A program made the translations under genes and the position numbers. The notes beneath the pieces are model-generated. The model was not told where the DNA came from and did not search any database. It saw only the letters and a program-made list of their open reading frames with translations. This document shows positions 1 through 11,402 of a DNA stretch of 64,000 nucleotides, piece after piece; the stretch's first letter is position 1, and each line of letters starts with the position of its first letter. The stretch covers positions 17,895,972-17,959,971 of the forward strand of contig NC_021685.1 in assembly GCF_000247815.1 (NCBI RefSeq), in the 5' to 3' direction. Origin of the DNA: Ficedula albicollis (taxonomy: Eukaryota > Chordata > Aves > Passeriformes > Muscicapidae).

Positions 1-132
1 GACAAGGTGATGGGGACAGGGTGAAGGGCACAGGGTGATGGGCGCAGGGTGATGGGCACAGGGTGATGGGGACAGGGTGAAGGGCACAGGGTGATGGGCG
101 CAGGGTGATGGGCACAGGGTGAGGGGCACAGT
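1..132. repeat. 14-bp minisatellite cut by the window edge
   Basis: About nine head-to-tail 14-bp units of the form ACAGGGTGATGGGC. Variants at the first two bases and at GAT/GAA recur every four units, giving a 56-bp higher-order period. The array starts at base 1, so it continues to the left of the window. It decays after 120 into CACAGTG-type remnants. No coding role is visible. Confidence 0.85.
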
Positions 133-1078
133 GTTTTGAGCACAGTGAGGATCAGCAGCTGCCGCTCCCCATCCCAGGGAACCGCCTTCCCTGTGCCCGC
201 TGCTCCCCAACCCCTCCCTCCACACACAGAAACTCTCCCTTCCGGAATGGGGAAAAAAAAAAGGAAAAAGAGTGAGAAAAAGGGACGGAACGAGCTTCTG
301 GGTGAGTGCCAGTCACAGCGAGGGGCTCCTGGGTTGGCATCTGGACGTGACACTCAAGCACACCCCCGTGCTCAGTGTGACTCAGGCGTTTTTAATTACT
401 GGTACAGAAGAAAGCAAAGCTCATGGAGGGTTTTGTGCAGCCCTTCATTCCTGCCTGCAGCTCCAGGGTCATGCTGCTGGCTTGGCTGGAATGACCCCCA
501 GGACAGCCCCTGCCAGAGAAATAAACAGGGTGCTCGTGCCAGCCCAGCGCAGGGAAATGAATAAAAATGTAAGGAGAGAGAAAATTAATGGCAAATACAG
601 GTTCACACTAGTGTTTAATGGACACACTGCTGATGTAACTGCTATTGGAAATTCCTGCTGAAGGCTGCACGGTTTGCCAGACAAAGCCCAGGATTAAGAT
701 TGGGCTTCTGTGGCAGATTATCTGCTCTTTTTATATCACCTCACATCTCCTTCCTCTTTTTCTTTTTGTCTGTCACACCCAGTTAGTTGTAAACCCTTTA
801 ATTCTGCTCTGCACATATCCACAGCCTGCCTGAATGCAGACCTGACTTGAATTACGCCGTGAACTGCTCATACAGTACTAATTACATTAATAATAATTGA
901 CTTGGCTGAGCTTTGGATCAACCTCTGAAGGAATACATTTGCATCTCATTACTTGCCTGGTGTTCTGCATGTGTTTGCAGAGGGCCTGGGAGGGGCTGTG
1001 CAGCCCCCCTGGGCAGTGGTGAGGGACACAGCTCCAGCCTGTGGGGAACCTGGAGCACCAGGACCGTGTTTGGTGATG
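133..1078. other. Single-copy non-coding sequence
   Basis: No recognisable gene. There is an A-rich stretch near 250-285 and scattered AATAAA-like hexamers near 521 and 563. An AT-rich island lies around 860-960 and is listed separately. Open frames here are short and have no recognisable domain. Confidence 0.5.
860..960. promoter_or_regulatory. Possible conserved non-coding element (motif island)
   Basis: An AT-rich island in a GC-richer setting. It has closely spaced TAATTA and ATTAAT homeodomain-type cores around 880-898 and a perfect octamer ATTTGCAT at 937-944, the POU-factor site. Motif content is seen in the sequence. Regulatory function is inference, and conservation could not be tested here. 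Confidence 0.2.
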
Positions 1079-1594
1079 TGTGCAGGGCTCTGGAGAGGGT
1101 CACTGCCCAGTTCCAGCTGATAGGAGCCTCCAGCTGATAGGAGCACCTGCCCATGGAGGGACCCAGGCAGGTTAAACAGGCTGTTTTCCCCCTTCTCACA
1201 GGAAGGTTTCCATCCCCTGAGCTCTCAGAATCAGAGGTGTTTCAGGTTTGCTCAGCCAGGATGTGGCAGGCTGAGGGCATCCCCTGCTGCTCTGGGTGTC
1301 AGACAATCCAAAGCACAAGAGCTGCACCCATCCAGGTGATTGTGCAGGGCTCTGGAGAGGCTCACTGCCCAGTTCCAGCTGATAGGAGCCTCGTGAGGCA
1401 CCTGCCCATGGAGGGACCCAGGCAGGTTAAACAGGCTGTTTTCCCCCTTCTCACAGGAAGGTTTCCATCCCCTGAGCTCTCAGAATCAGAGGTGTTTCAG
1501 GTTTGCTCAGCCAGGATGTGGCAGGCTGAGGGCATCCCCTGCTGCTCTGGGTGTCAGACAATCCAAAGCACAAGAGCTGCACCCATCCAGGTGA
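1079..1594. repeat. Two-copy direct tandem duplication (about 260 bp)
   Basis: Copy 1 spans 1079-1340 and copy 2 spans 1341-1594, abutting with no spacer. They are almost identical. The main difference is at 1127-1146, where copy 1 carries an extra CCAGCTGATAGGAG-like stretch. Open frames across the unit read the same peptide twice, which is a by-product of the duplication and not evidence of a gene. Confidence 0.9.
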
Positions 1595-3274
1595 GGGATT
1601 TCTTGATTCAGGGAGGGTTGTGTTGACATGGAGTTTTTGGGTGGGATGCTCACACCTGAATTTCTTCTGTCTCCCTGAAATACCGCAGTCTCTGAGCTGC
1701 CCAGGGGTGTGTCACCCCCCGGGTAAGCAGTGGAGAAGGAAATGCATCCCCAGAGACACTTTGAGCCCTGGTGGACACAGACTCTGTGGCAATCGAGGTG
1801 CTGCAGGGTGAATCCACAGCAGCCAGTCCTGCAGCAGGAACATCATCTGTGAGTGCCAGCAGAGGCTGCAGGTCTTTGGGGTCTGGTTTGCAGCACACAA
1901 ACCCTGCTCTTTGATGTCCACATCGGTCCAGGGGGAAAACTGCTGGGGAAAACCTTTGATTTTAGCATTCTGAAGGAAAACATGTATGTGTCAGTTCCCA
2001 GGGCAGAGCAAAAGCAGGGAAGTCCAGGCACATTGCAAACAAGATGTGAGAAGAAATAAGAGAAGTAAGGAAGAAATGTGAAGACAGAAATATTTAGCAA
2101 TTTTTCTTTCCTTCAGTTATGTCTGGGAACCACCTCACAGCCAAAGGGAAGGCCTGGGAGTGCACAGGAGGTGTTAAAGCCTCAGCAGAAGGGAATGATG
2201 TGCTTGTGGGAAGCCTGGGTACCACTGTGAGGGGCAGCACACCCAGGCAGGGGTGGGAAGAACAAACGCACACAAGTGGAGGGGCAGCAGTGGCAAACAG
2301 CCACCAACAGGATAGAGAGTAAACAAGAACCTAAATGCAGCAAATGAGACTCACTTTTCTTTAATGAGAGCATTATTTCCTCTCTGCATTAGAGATCTGA
2401 ATTCCCACAGTTCCTTTTCTCATTCAAATGAGGACACATCAGTTCGGGTCTGTGCTGGGAACATGGATCAAAACCTTTCCTTAAGGCCTCCTCCTGGCTT
2501 TCCTGGATGCTTCCTGAAGGAATAGTCCAGTCAGTGCCTCGGGGACCCAGGAGACTGGCAAATGTGTGCAATGTCATGCCGATTTCATGTTTAATAAAAT
2601 CAGATTCTCGGCTGTTTTACACCTTTGAATGTTTGTGGCTGTTACTCACTAAAGGAAGGGTGCCAAAGTCTGTGAAGATGTCCCAGCACTGGTTATGTTG
2701 GTGTCTGGAGATGGGAAGTTAAATTAACAGATTATCCCTTTTGGGGTAACTAAAAAGCATTTGTTGGTCTGGACACCTTCTCTCACATCTTGATTTTGAA
2801 ATTCTCATTAAGCTAATAAAACAGGCTGAAATCCTGCCTGCTCCACAGACATTAATTCCGTATTTCATTAGCTAACAATAAATCGACCTTATCATATGAC
2901 AGTTTCTGGATATTAACATTTAGCCCCTCTTATCTCTGTACATTCTCCTAAGGATCTTGATGTACTTTCAGATAGAATCAGTAAAATCCCACTGTCCTTT
3001 TCTGTGCTAAAATTGTGTTGCCATCCTTGTCACACACGTCAAAGAACTGTACATTGGGGAACATTCCCATAACCCTCAAAATCTGTTCCAAAACATTTCA
3101 CAAAATGCAGATTTTACGTCGCTGTGGCATTCACTGAAATTGAAACCCACTGAAAGATCTAAAAGTCGTGCATTAAGAAAACATTATTTAGATGAGTTAA
3201 ACTACTTCACTGGCAACTGTGCAGTGCTTTTACTGATTATCTTAGGTAAAAACATGATGTCAGTTGTTCCTGAT
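1595..3274. other. Single-copy non-coding sequence, AT-rich in its right half
   Basis: No gene recognised. GC-moderate up to about 2500, then clearly AT-rich from about 2580 to 3270. AATAAA hexamers near 2595, 2817 and 2878 have no upstream coding frame that I can support. Confidence 0.5.
2790..2960. promoter_or_regulatory. Possible conserved non-coding element (AT-rich island)
   Basis: A single-copy AT-rich block with ATTAGC, TTAATT and CAATAAATCG-type motifs and very few CpGs. This texture is common in vertebrate developmental enhancers. The composition is observed. The functional reading is inference. Confidence 0.15.
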
Positions 3275-3600
3275 GTCCGGGCTGAGCCTCTCCTGGTGCA
3301 GCCCAGGGCTGTGTCCTTGTCCTGTCCTTGTTTCCCGGAGCAGAGCCCGACCCCACCTGCTGCACCCTCCTGGCAGGGGCTGCAGAGGGTGGTGGGGTCT
3401 CCCCTGAGCCTCCTCTTCTGCAGGATAAACATCCCCAGCTGCCTCAGCCGCTCCTCACAGCACTGGTGTTCCAGACCCCTCTCCAGCCTGGCTGCCCTGC
3501 TCTGGACACGCTCCAGCCCCTCCATGCCCTTCCTAAACTGGGGGCCCAGAGCTGGGCACAGCCCTGGAGGTGCTGAGCACAGGGGAAGAATCACTGCCCT
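3275..3600 (-). mobile_element. CR1 LINE fragment, minus strand
   Basis: On the minus strand this reads like the distal end of a CR1 retrotransposon. Recognisable pieces are a stretch ending CCCAGTTTAGGAAGG, then GGAGCGTGTCCAGAGCAGGG, then the block for GMFILQKRRLRG around 3400-3440. The extreme 3' end with its short terminal repeats is missing. The open minus-strand frame over it is the usual CR1-tail artefact and not a host gene. The family call is from recognised wording; the subfamily was not determined. Confidence 0.8.
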
Positions 3601-3613
3601 GCTCCTGCTGCCC

Positions 3614-3673
3614 AACCATTCCTGCTCCAGACATGGATGCGTCAACCATTCCTGCTCCAGAAATGGATGCGTT
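3614..3673. repeat. 30-bp two-copy tandem duplication
   Basis: AACCATTCCTGCTCCAGA followed by ATGGATGCGT occurs at 3614-3643 and again at 3644-3673, with one internal difference (C versus A). The copies abut exactly. Confidence 0.85.
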
Positions 3674-4030
3674 TGAGTTTGCTCCTCATCCCAGGGAGAT
3701 GCTGGTGCTTCTCTGGCAAGGCTGGAGCCCAGGAGCTCTTGTTTCCAAATGCCAGTGCAGCTGAGTGCTCCGTGCAGGCTGCATCCATCTCACCCTGCAG
3801 GCTGCAGCTGCTCACCCTGATTGTCACAGGGCAGTGCCTGCAGTCTGGGGGTTTGCCTGGCTCTGGTGAGAAAATGCAGCCCCGGAGCCTCTGTGTGCTG
3901 CAGGGATTCCCTGCCTGTGTGCAGGAGGGGAGAGCACAGCCAGGGTTCCCTGCTCTCCTCCAGCAGCAGAGAGTCATCTCCTACCCTCCCTGGGAACTGC
4001 CCCCTGCGCCCCCTGTGCATCTCCCCTCAG
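3674..4030. other. GC-rich single-copy sequence
   Basis: No gene or repeat recognised. C- and G-rich, with overlapping short open frames on both strands that look like composition effects. Confidence 0.5.
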
Positions 4031-4102
4031 GGCTGTGCTGACCCCTCACTGGGCTGTGCTGACCAAATACTGGGCTGTGCTGACCCCATACTGGGCTTGC
4101 TC
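4031..4102. repeat. 21-bp minisatellite, left block
   Basis: About 3.5 copies of a 21-bp unit with core GGGCTGTGCTGACCCCAT at 4031, 4052, 4073 and 4094. The same unit reappears at 5282-5353 just right of the poly-G tract, so the two blocks are related. Confidence 0.85.
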
Positions 4103-5353
<1,251 letters not shown>

Positions 5354-5934
5354 GTCCCTGGGTGCCCCGAGCTGCAGGTCCCTCAGCAGACCCCAGGCTG
5401 GACCCAGCTGGTCCTGGAGCTCTTTCTGGTCCTGGAGCTCTTTCCCAGGGCAGCAGTCTGTGGCAGAGCTCCCTGGGCAGCGTGCAGAGGTGTGACTCGC
5501 AGGTACAGAACAATGCCAAATCTGTTCTTGCAGTCTAAGTCGATTTCCATGCACAAACCTCCCCTCCTCGTGCCACACTCTATCAGCCTGGAAATCATGT
5601 GCTGTTAGGAGCCTGTGAGAGATTTATGCCAGGGGAACAATGGGAGCCTGTTGTTCCGATGAGATGATATACACTGAACCTTTTCAGACTATATATTTAA
5701 CTAGCAAAGGTTCCAGAGCTCTGATATATGCAATAGAAGACTCATTATGCTGCACAGATTTGTACTCTCCCTAGTCTGATCTGATTGCACCTCTACATCA
5801 TCTCCTGCCGTCTGTCAGTGCCTACTGCAGTGCTCAGAGCTTGGGACTAACCCAGCAGGGAGGGAGAACATCCAGGAGGGAGTGGGGGATTTTCTGCTGA
5901 TCGACTGGAATGCAGCTGGCTGCATGCTGCAAGG
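5354..5934. other. Single-copy sequence with an AT-rich core
   Basis: No gene recognised. A small direct repeat (TGGTCCTGGAGCTCTTT and TGGTCCTGGAGCTCTTTCCC) lies near 5410-5445. The 5640-5800 part is AT-rich and listed separately. Confidence 0.5.
5640..5800. promoter_or_regulatory. Possible conserved non-coding element
   Basis: Single-copy and low in CpG, containing TATATATTTAAC, GATATATGCAAT and CTCATTATGCTG motifs. It contrasts with the G-rich repeats on both sides. Enhancer-like function is inferred from texture only. Confidence 0.15.
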
Positions 5935-7033
5935 GGGGACAGGTTGGGAGAGGCTTTGGCTCAGCCTGGGACAGGTTTGGAGAGGGTTTAGCTCTGCCTG
6001 GGAGCTGGGACAGGTTTGGAGAGACTTTGGCTCAGCCTAGGACAGGTTTGGAGAGGGTTTGGCTCAGCCTGGGAAAGGTTTGGAGAGGGTTTAGCTCTTC
6101 CTGGGACAGGTTTGGAGAGGGTTTGGCTCAGCCTGGGACAGGTTTGGAGAGGGTTTAGCTCAGCCTGGGACAGGTTTGGAGAGGGTTTAGCTCAGCCTGG
6201 GACAGGTTTGGAGAGGGTTTAGCTCATCCTGGGACAGGTTTGGAGAGGGTTTAGCTCAGCCTGGGACAGGTTTGGAGAGGGTTTAGCTCATCCTGGGACA
6301 GGTTTGGAGAGGGTTTAGCTCAGCCTGGGACAGGTTTGGAGAGGGTTTAGCTCATCCTGGGACAGGTTTGGAGAGGGTTTAGCTCAGCCTGGGACAGGTT
6401 TGGAGAGGGTTTAGCTCATCCTGGGACAGGTTTGGAGAGGGTTTAGCTCAGCCTGGGACAGGTTTGGAGAGGGTTTAGCTCATCCTGGGACAGGTTTGGA
6501 GAGGGTTTAGCTCAGCCTGGGACAGGTTTGGAGAGGGTTTAGCTCATCCTGGGACAGGTTTGGAGAGGGTTTAGCTCAGCCTGGGACAGGTTTGGAGAGG
6601 GTTTAGCTCATCCTGGGACAGGTTTGGAGAGGGTTTAGCTCAGCCTGGGACAGGTTTGGAGAGGGTTTAGCTCATCCTGGGACAGGTTTGGAGAGGGTTT
6701 AGCTCAGCCTGGGACAGGTTTGGAGAGGGTTTAGCTCATCCTGGGACAGGTTTGGAGAGGGTTTAGCTCAGCCTGGGACAGGTTTGGAGAGGGTTTAGCT
6801 CATCCTGGGACAGGTTTGGAGAGGGTTTAGCTCAGCCTGGGACAGGTTTGGAGAGGGTTTAGCTCATCCTGGGACAGGTTTGGACAGGGTTTAGCTCAGC
6901 CTGGGACAGGTTGGGAGAGGGTTTAGCTCAGTCTGGGACAGGTTTGGAGAGGGTTTAGCTCTTCCTGGGACAGGTTTGGAGAGGGTTTAGCTCAGCCTGG
7001 GACAGGTTTGGAGAGGGTTTGGCTCAGCCTGGC
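5935..7033. repeat. 32-bp minisatellite with 64-bp alternating higher-order unit
   Basis: About 34 tandem units built on GACAGGTTTGGAGAGGG followed by TTTAGCTCA and a short CT-rich link. Through the middle of the array, units ending CAGCCT and CATCCT alternate strictly, giving a 64-bp dimer. The edges carry more diverged monomers (GGCTCAGCC, GCTCTTCC). Homogenisation has therefore acted on dimers. No coding role. Confidence 0.95.
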
Positions 7034-8262
7034 GTTGGACAAAGGGGAGAAGCAAAGCCCACCACTCATTGTCTTTGTTTAAAAGATAAATGCACACAAG
7101 GGCAGTTGCCTGGGCTGGTGGCAGTTTCAGAAGCCACACTTCATCCACTCTGTGCCTCAGCCTGGCCGCCTGAAGGAGGAGTTTAGCAGCTCCTCACTCC
7201 TCCAGGAGCTGCTCCTGACACTGCAGACCCATGAGGTATTGCAGTGTCCTTGGAAAGAAGTCGCTCATTGGTTTTTCCTTTAAGAAACCTTCTGGAGAGG
7301 CTTGGCAGTGTCCTGGGACAAGAGGGAACTCCTGGCAGTGCCTGTCAGGGCAGCTCAGAGCAGACCTTGTTCCCTGCTGCTGCAGTGTGTGAACGCCAGG
7401 CTGGATGGGGCTGCAGGGCTGGGCAGGGGCGTCCTCCCCAGCTGGGACCATTCCACAGGGATGTGGAATGCTCTTGTCCCTGGCACTGTTCCCCAGGCCA
7501 GGAATGAGCACGGCGGAGCCAAGGAGCAGCTCAGGGCTGCTGCTGGCTCTGCTGGATCCCAGGGCACGTGGATTTGTGGGTTCTCCTGCCCACAGGTACC
7601 TGCACAGGGCCTGCCACCAGAGCTACACACCTGGGGAGCTGCCAGACACCCCAGGAATTACAGCTGAGGCACCACTGAGCATCACTCAGGCACTCCAAAA
7701 GGAGTCTTGTTAGTGAGTTTCATCAGGAAACGCTTCTCGTATTTTAGAGGTCATTTTTCAAAAGGAATTTTCCAGATTTGATGGAATTTTACCCTTCAGG
7801 TCATCCATTTTGTCAAATCCACCTGCACTCCCTTCTTAAATTTCATTTTGGTCCATCACACATGACAAGATCAAAAAATAAGGGCCATAATCTTTTTTTT
7901 TCAGAACTATGAATATAATTCTTAGTTAATAACTATCTTCAGTACTTAATTTTTCCTCCCTCAAAAGCCTGCTGGGAATGAACAGTATTAGGATGACACA
8001 GAGAAATTTTAGTTCAGAAAAATTCAGTCTGTGTACCTCCAACTGTGGTCCCCACTATTTGAAGTGAGGAGTAGATCTGAGGACTCATTGTCCCACTATT
8101 TTCACTATAATTGGGAATAATTTACTGTAAAGTTGCTAAATGTGACCTGAAGATCTGTAGCAGCTTTTCTCTCTGAGTAGTTTTATATGTTTGGAATTAA
8201 ATTGCCTGGTTTTCAAAGCCAGCCTGTGAGGATGGAGAGGAGGCTGTGGCCTGGTGAAATGG
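7034..8262. other. Single-copy non-coding sequence
   Basis: No gene recognised. GC-rich to about 7680, then AT-rich with T runs near 7892-7900. Several overlapping 60-120-codon frames at 7194-7713 lie on both strands and have no recognisable domain, so I treat them as chance. Confidence 0.5.
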
Positions 8263-8626
8263 GGAATATTGAATATTGAATATTGAATATTGAATATTGA
8301 ATATTGAATATTGAATATTGAATATTGAATATTGAATATTGAATATTGAATATTGAATATTGAATATTGAATATTGAATATTGAATATTGAATATTGAAT
8401 ATTGAATATTGAATATTGAATATTGAATATTGAATATTGAATATTGAATATTGAATATTGAATATTGAATATGATTGAATATTGAATATTGAATATTGAA
8501 TATTGAATATTGAATATTGAATATTGAATATTGAATATTGAATATTGAATATTGAATATTGAATATTGAATATTGAATATTGAATATTGAATATTGAATA
8601 CTGAATACTGAATATTGATTACTGAT
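8263..8626. repeat. AATATTG heptanucleotide array
   Basis: About 50 copies of a 7-bp unit (GAATATT), nearly pure. One interruption near 8470-8476 inserts GATTGAAT-type sequence. The right edge decays into GAATACTGAATACTG. Because 7 is not a multiple of 3, a minus-strand frame stays open and encodes a repeating FNIQYSI peptide. That frame is an artefact. Confidence 0.97.
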
Positions 8627-9917
8627 GGACTGGGCAGTGCAGGGACATGGGCTGTCCCTGTTTGCTTCTCTCAAGAGCCATTGGAAGCATGAGCTCTGCT
8701 TCCCCAGCCTGTGAATCAGCAGTGCTGGGAGCCTTGTTTTACAGAAAAGGAAAGCTGGACTTCTCCAGCAGCTCATCTTTCAGCTGGGAACACGAGAAAG
8801 GGGCGAGATTCCCAAAAATGCTGGGCAGCCTTGGAGAGCTGAGCGCTCTGACTTCTCGTGGATCCTGCTGAAGAGGGGAAATTTGAGCTGAGCTGTGTTG
8901 GAAATCTGTCCAACCCAAGCATTTTAAAGATATTTAGGCCTTGTTCCACTCACTGTTGCAAGTCTGAGACAGGTTATAGGTTTCAATTCCCTTGGAAGTG
9001 GTGGCAGGGAAATGCCAAAGCCTGATCTAAACTCAGCATCTTCATCAAGGGTCTTTACAGCCAGGCTGGAGATTATTTGCCTAAAATCATGCGGGTTCAG
9101 GGTTGTATTTTTAATTGCAAGACTATTCAATTTCCTTGTAGATAGCCACAGCATAACATAAAGGGATGAGAAATCAAAAGAATTAGATGATTCTCTTTAG
9201 AAATTCCCTAAAATACACGAATATGGCAAAGGCTGGGGTGGGAGTTGTTCCGCTGTGCTTCTGAGAGATAACCAAGTCTAACAACTTGTCTTGGCTCTTG
9301 GTTTCTCCCTGGAAGCCTGGACTTTAGGTTTGGAGAAGATAATATCCTAACCATATGTGTGATGATTGATTCCTCTGGATGTAGCTTCAGCTCTCTTCAG
9401 GGAGCGAACACGGATGTGGTGGAGTCAGCAGCATGGGAACCCGCATTTAATCAGTGTTTTTTAGTCAATATTTACTAATAAGACAGAACAACTTTTTGTT
9501 CTGTGGGGAATATAACATTGTATTTCCTAATATAACAGCTTATGGGAAAAAATCCTTCGTTAACCCATTACAGGTTCTCTTCATGCACCACTAACACAAA
9601 CAAAAATCAGCTTCTTTAACATGTCACTTGAATTTGGTCTATTAATAATATTTCTCTAGAAGTTTTCTAGTGAATAATTTTTAATCATTGATGATTTTTA
9701 CTTCAACTGAATTCTCTGGCCTCATCGTTAACCTGTGCTAGAGTACCACTTGTGAGGCCCAGCAAATGTGAGTTAGAGTTGGGATTTCAAAATAATCCTG
9801 CGGAGCTCATGAGAGCTCCCACCCTCTGCTCCTGGTCAGGCAGCAGCCTCCAGTGCCTTTTAGACTTGGTTCTTAATTTGCTCTGCTGTTCTTGCAAAGA
9901 AAAGCAATGGCAGGGCA
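8627..9917. other. Single-copy non-coding sequence, mostly AT-rich
   Basis: No gene recognised. The 9340-9720 part is AT-rich with TAATAATATTT-like stretches. Only short open frames. Confidence 0.5.
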
Positions 9918-9992
9918 ATATCAAAGGAGAGATATCAAAAAAGTGAATATCAAATGTGAGATATCAAAAAGGTGAGTATCAAAAGGGAAAGC
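9918..9992. repeat. Imperfect short tandem repeat (ATATCAAA core)
   Basis: Five spaced copies of an ATATCAAA/GTATCAAA core, each followed by a purine-rich GGAGAG- or GTGAG-like linker, at intervals of roughly 15-18 bp. A small diverged array. Confidence 0.6.
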
Positions 9993-11402
9993 CCCGCTGG
10001 TAGCTGATGGATCCACACTGCCCACCCAATATTGCAGGCACTGGTCACTCACATTTGCAAATTTTATAGGTTTTGGCATGTGCCAGACTGCACCAATGTC
10101 CAGCTTAGAGTCAGAGCTGGGAAAAGGTGCGTTTTATGCAGAAATAGAATTTTGTGCTGGTCTCAGCCATGGCCCTCTCCTCTTTGTGCACACCACGTCA
10201 GGGTGAGGAGGATCTGTCCCCTGCCCTCGCCCTCCCTGCCCTCTGGAAGCCACTCTGGGGCAGCCCCCAAACTCTCTCTCTGGGAAAGTGGAGCAGCTCA
10301 TCCCTTGTGTAGGAAAATACAAAAACTGGAAATCAAGGTCGTGCCTGGGAAAGAACGCTAAATGTGAAAACGTGCTGGGCTAGCCAGCTCGCTTTCGGAT
10401 CCCTCGATGCAGTTTTGGGATTTTTTCAGCCAGTTGTGCTCAGCAAAGCATCCCCGGGATGTGCTGCGTGCAGCTCCAGCGCTGGGCAATGGATGTTGGC
10501 AGGCTGCAAGGAGGGCTGCTGGAAGGGATGCCCGCTGGAGGCAGGAGTCCCTGTGGGTGCAGGGTTGGGGTGGTGCCATCCAGGTTTGCTGTTGTCTCCT
10601 GGGCCCCGAGGCACCTCCCGAGGGCTGCAGGGGAGAGGGAGACTGGGCAGAACAATGGCAAGGCCCCAGCAGCAGGCAGCACGTGCTCCTGGGGAGCACA
10701 AGCAGAGTCATTCTTGTCATCAGACATCCCAGTCACCTGCTGGGATACCTGGGGGAGAAATTAGGGCAGGCAAACACATATTGTTTCTTTTGTTGGGAGT
10801 GCCAGGCTCGGTGGAGATGAATTGGCCATCTGTTCCCTCCCAGCCATGCTCTGGCAAGCTGTAAAGCTCCTTTATACACCTTGCCACTTTCCATCAGTGC
10901 TAACAAAAGTCAGGGGGAATTGTTTGGCTTTTTCTCAGAGCATTCTCCCCTCTGACAGTGTGCAACCAGGAGCCTTTTCCCACAAACTCTCGCTGTCCCT
11001 GTGGCCTCGCTGTGTTTGCACCAGACATTCAGGTACCTTATCTCTGGCTGGGAGGGCAACCAGGCACCTCTTCAGGCCTGAAACACAGCCCCTCCATTCC
11101 CTGGCCAACAAAGAGCTCCTGTCCAAGCAAACACTGCTCATCCTGCTGACACTCCTTGCTGCCACCAGCCCCAGCCTGCAGGACAGGCAGAGCTCCCCAC
11201 CAGGGCTGGGGTCACAGCCTCCTCCCCCGTGTTCCTTGATGGCCCAAAGGAGTCGTTAGAGTCATTAGTTCCATCCTAACTGACGCTCAGGCTGCAGGAG
11301 CATCCTCTGGCACGCTTTGGGAGTGCCACGGTGCCTGGATGCTTGAGCTCCCCTGTATCTGATGAAATGTGTGAGATTCCCTGCCCCAGTCACGGCATCC
11401 TT
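9993..11402. other. GC-rich single-copy sequence
   Basis: No gene recognised. Overlapping frames of 90-166 codons occur in all frames at 10358-11259, which points to composition (few TA-containing codons) and not coding. No domain recognised. Confidence 0.45.

Noticed and set aside
3202..3645. 147-codon minus frame as a host gene
   Set aside because: It reads through the CR1 tail and includes the typical GMFILQKRRLRG wording of CR1-derived sequence.
8213..8776. 187-codon minus frame repeating FNIQYSI
   Set aside because: Translation of the AATATTG heptamer array.
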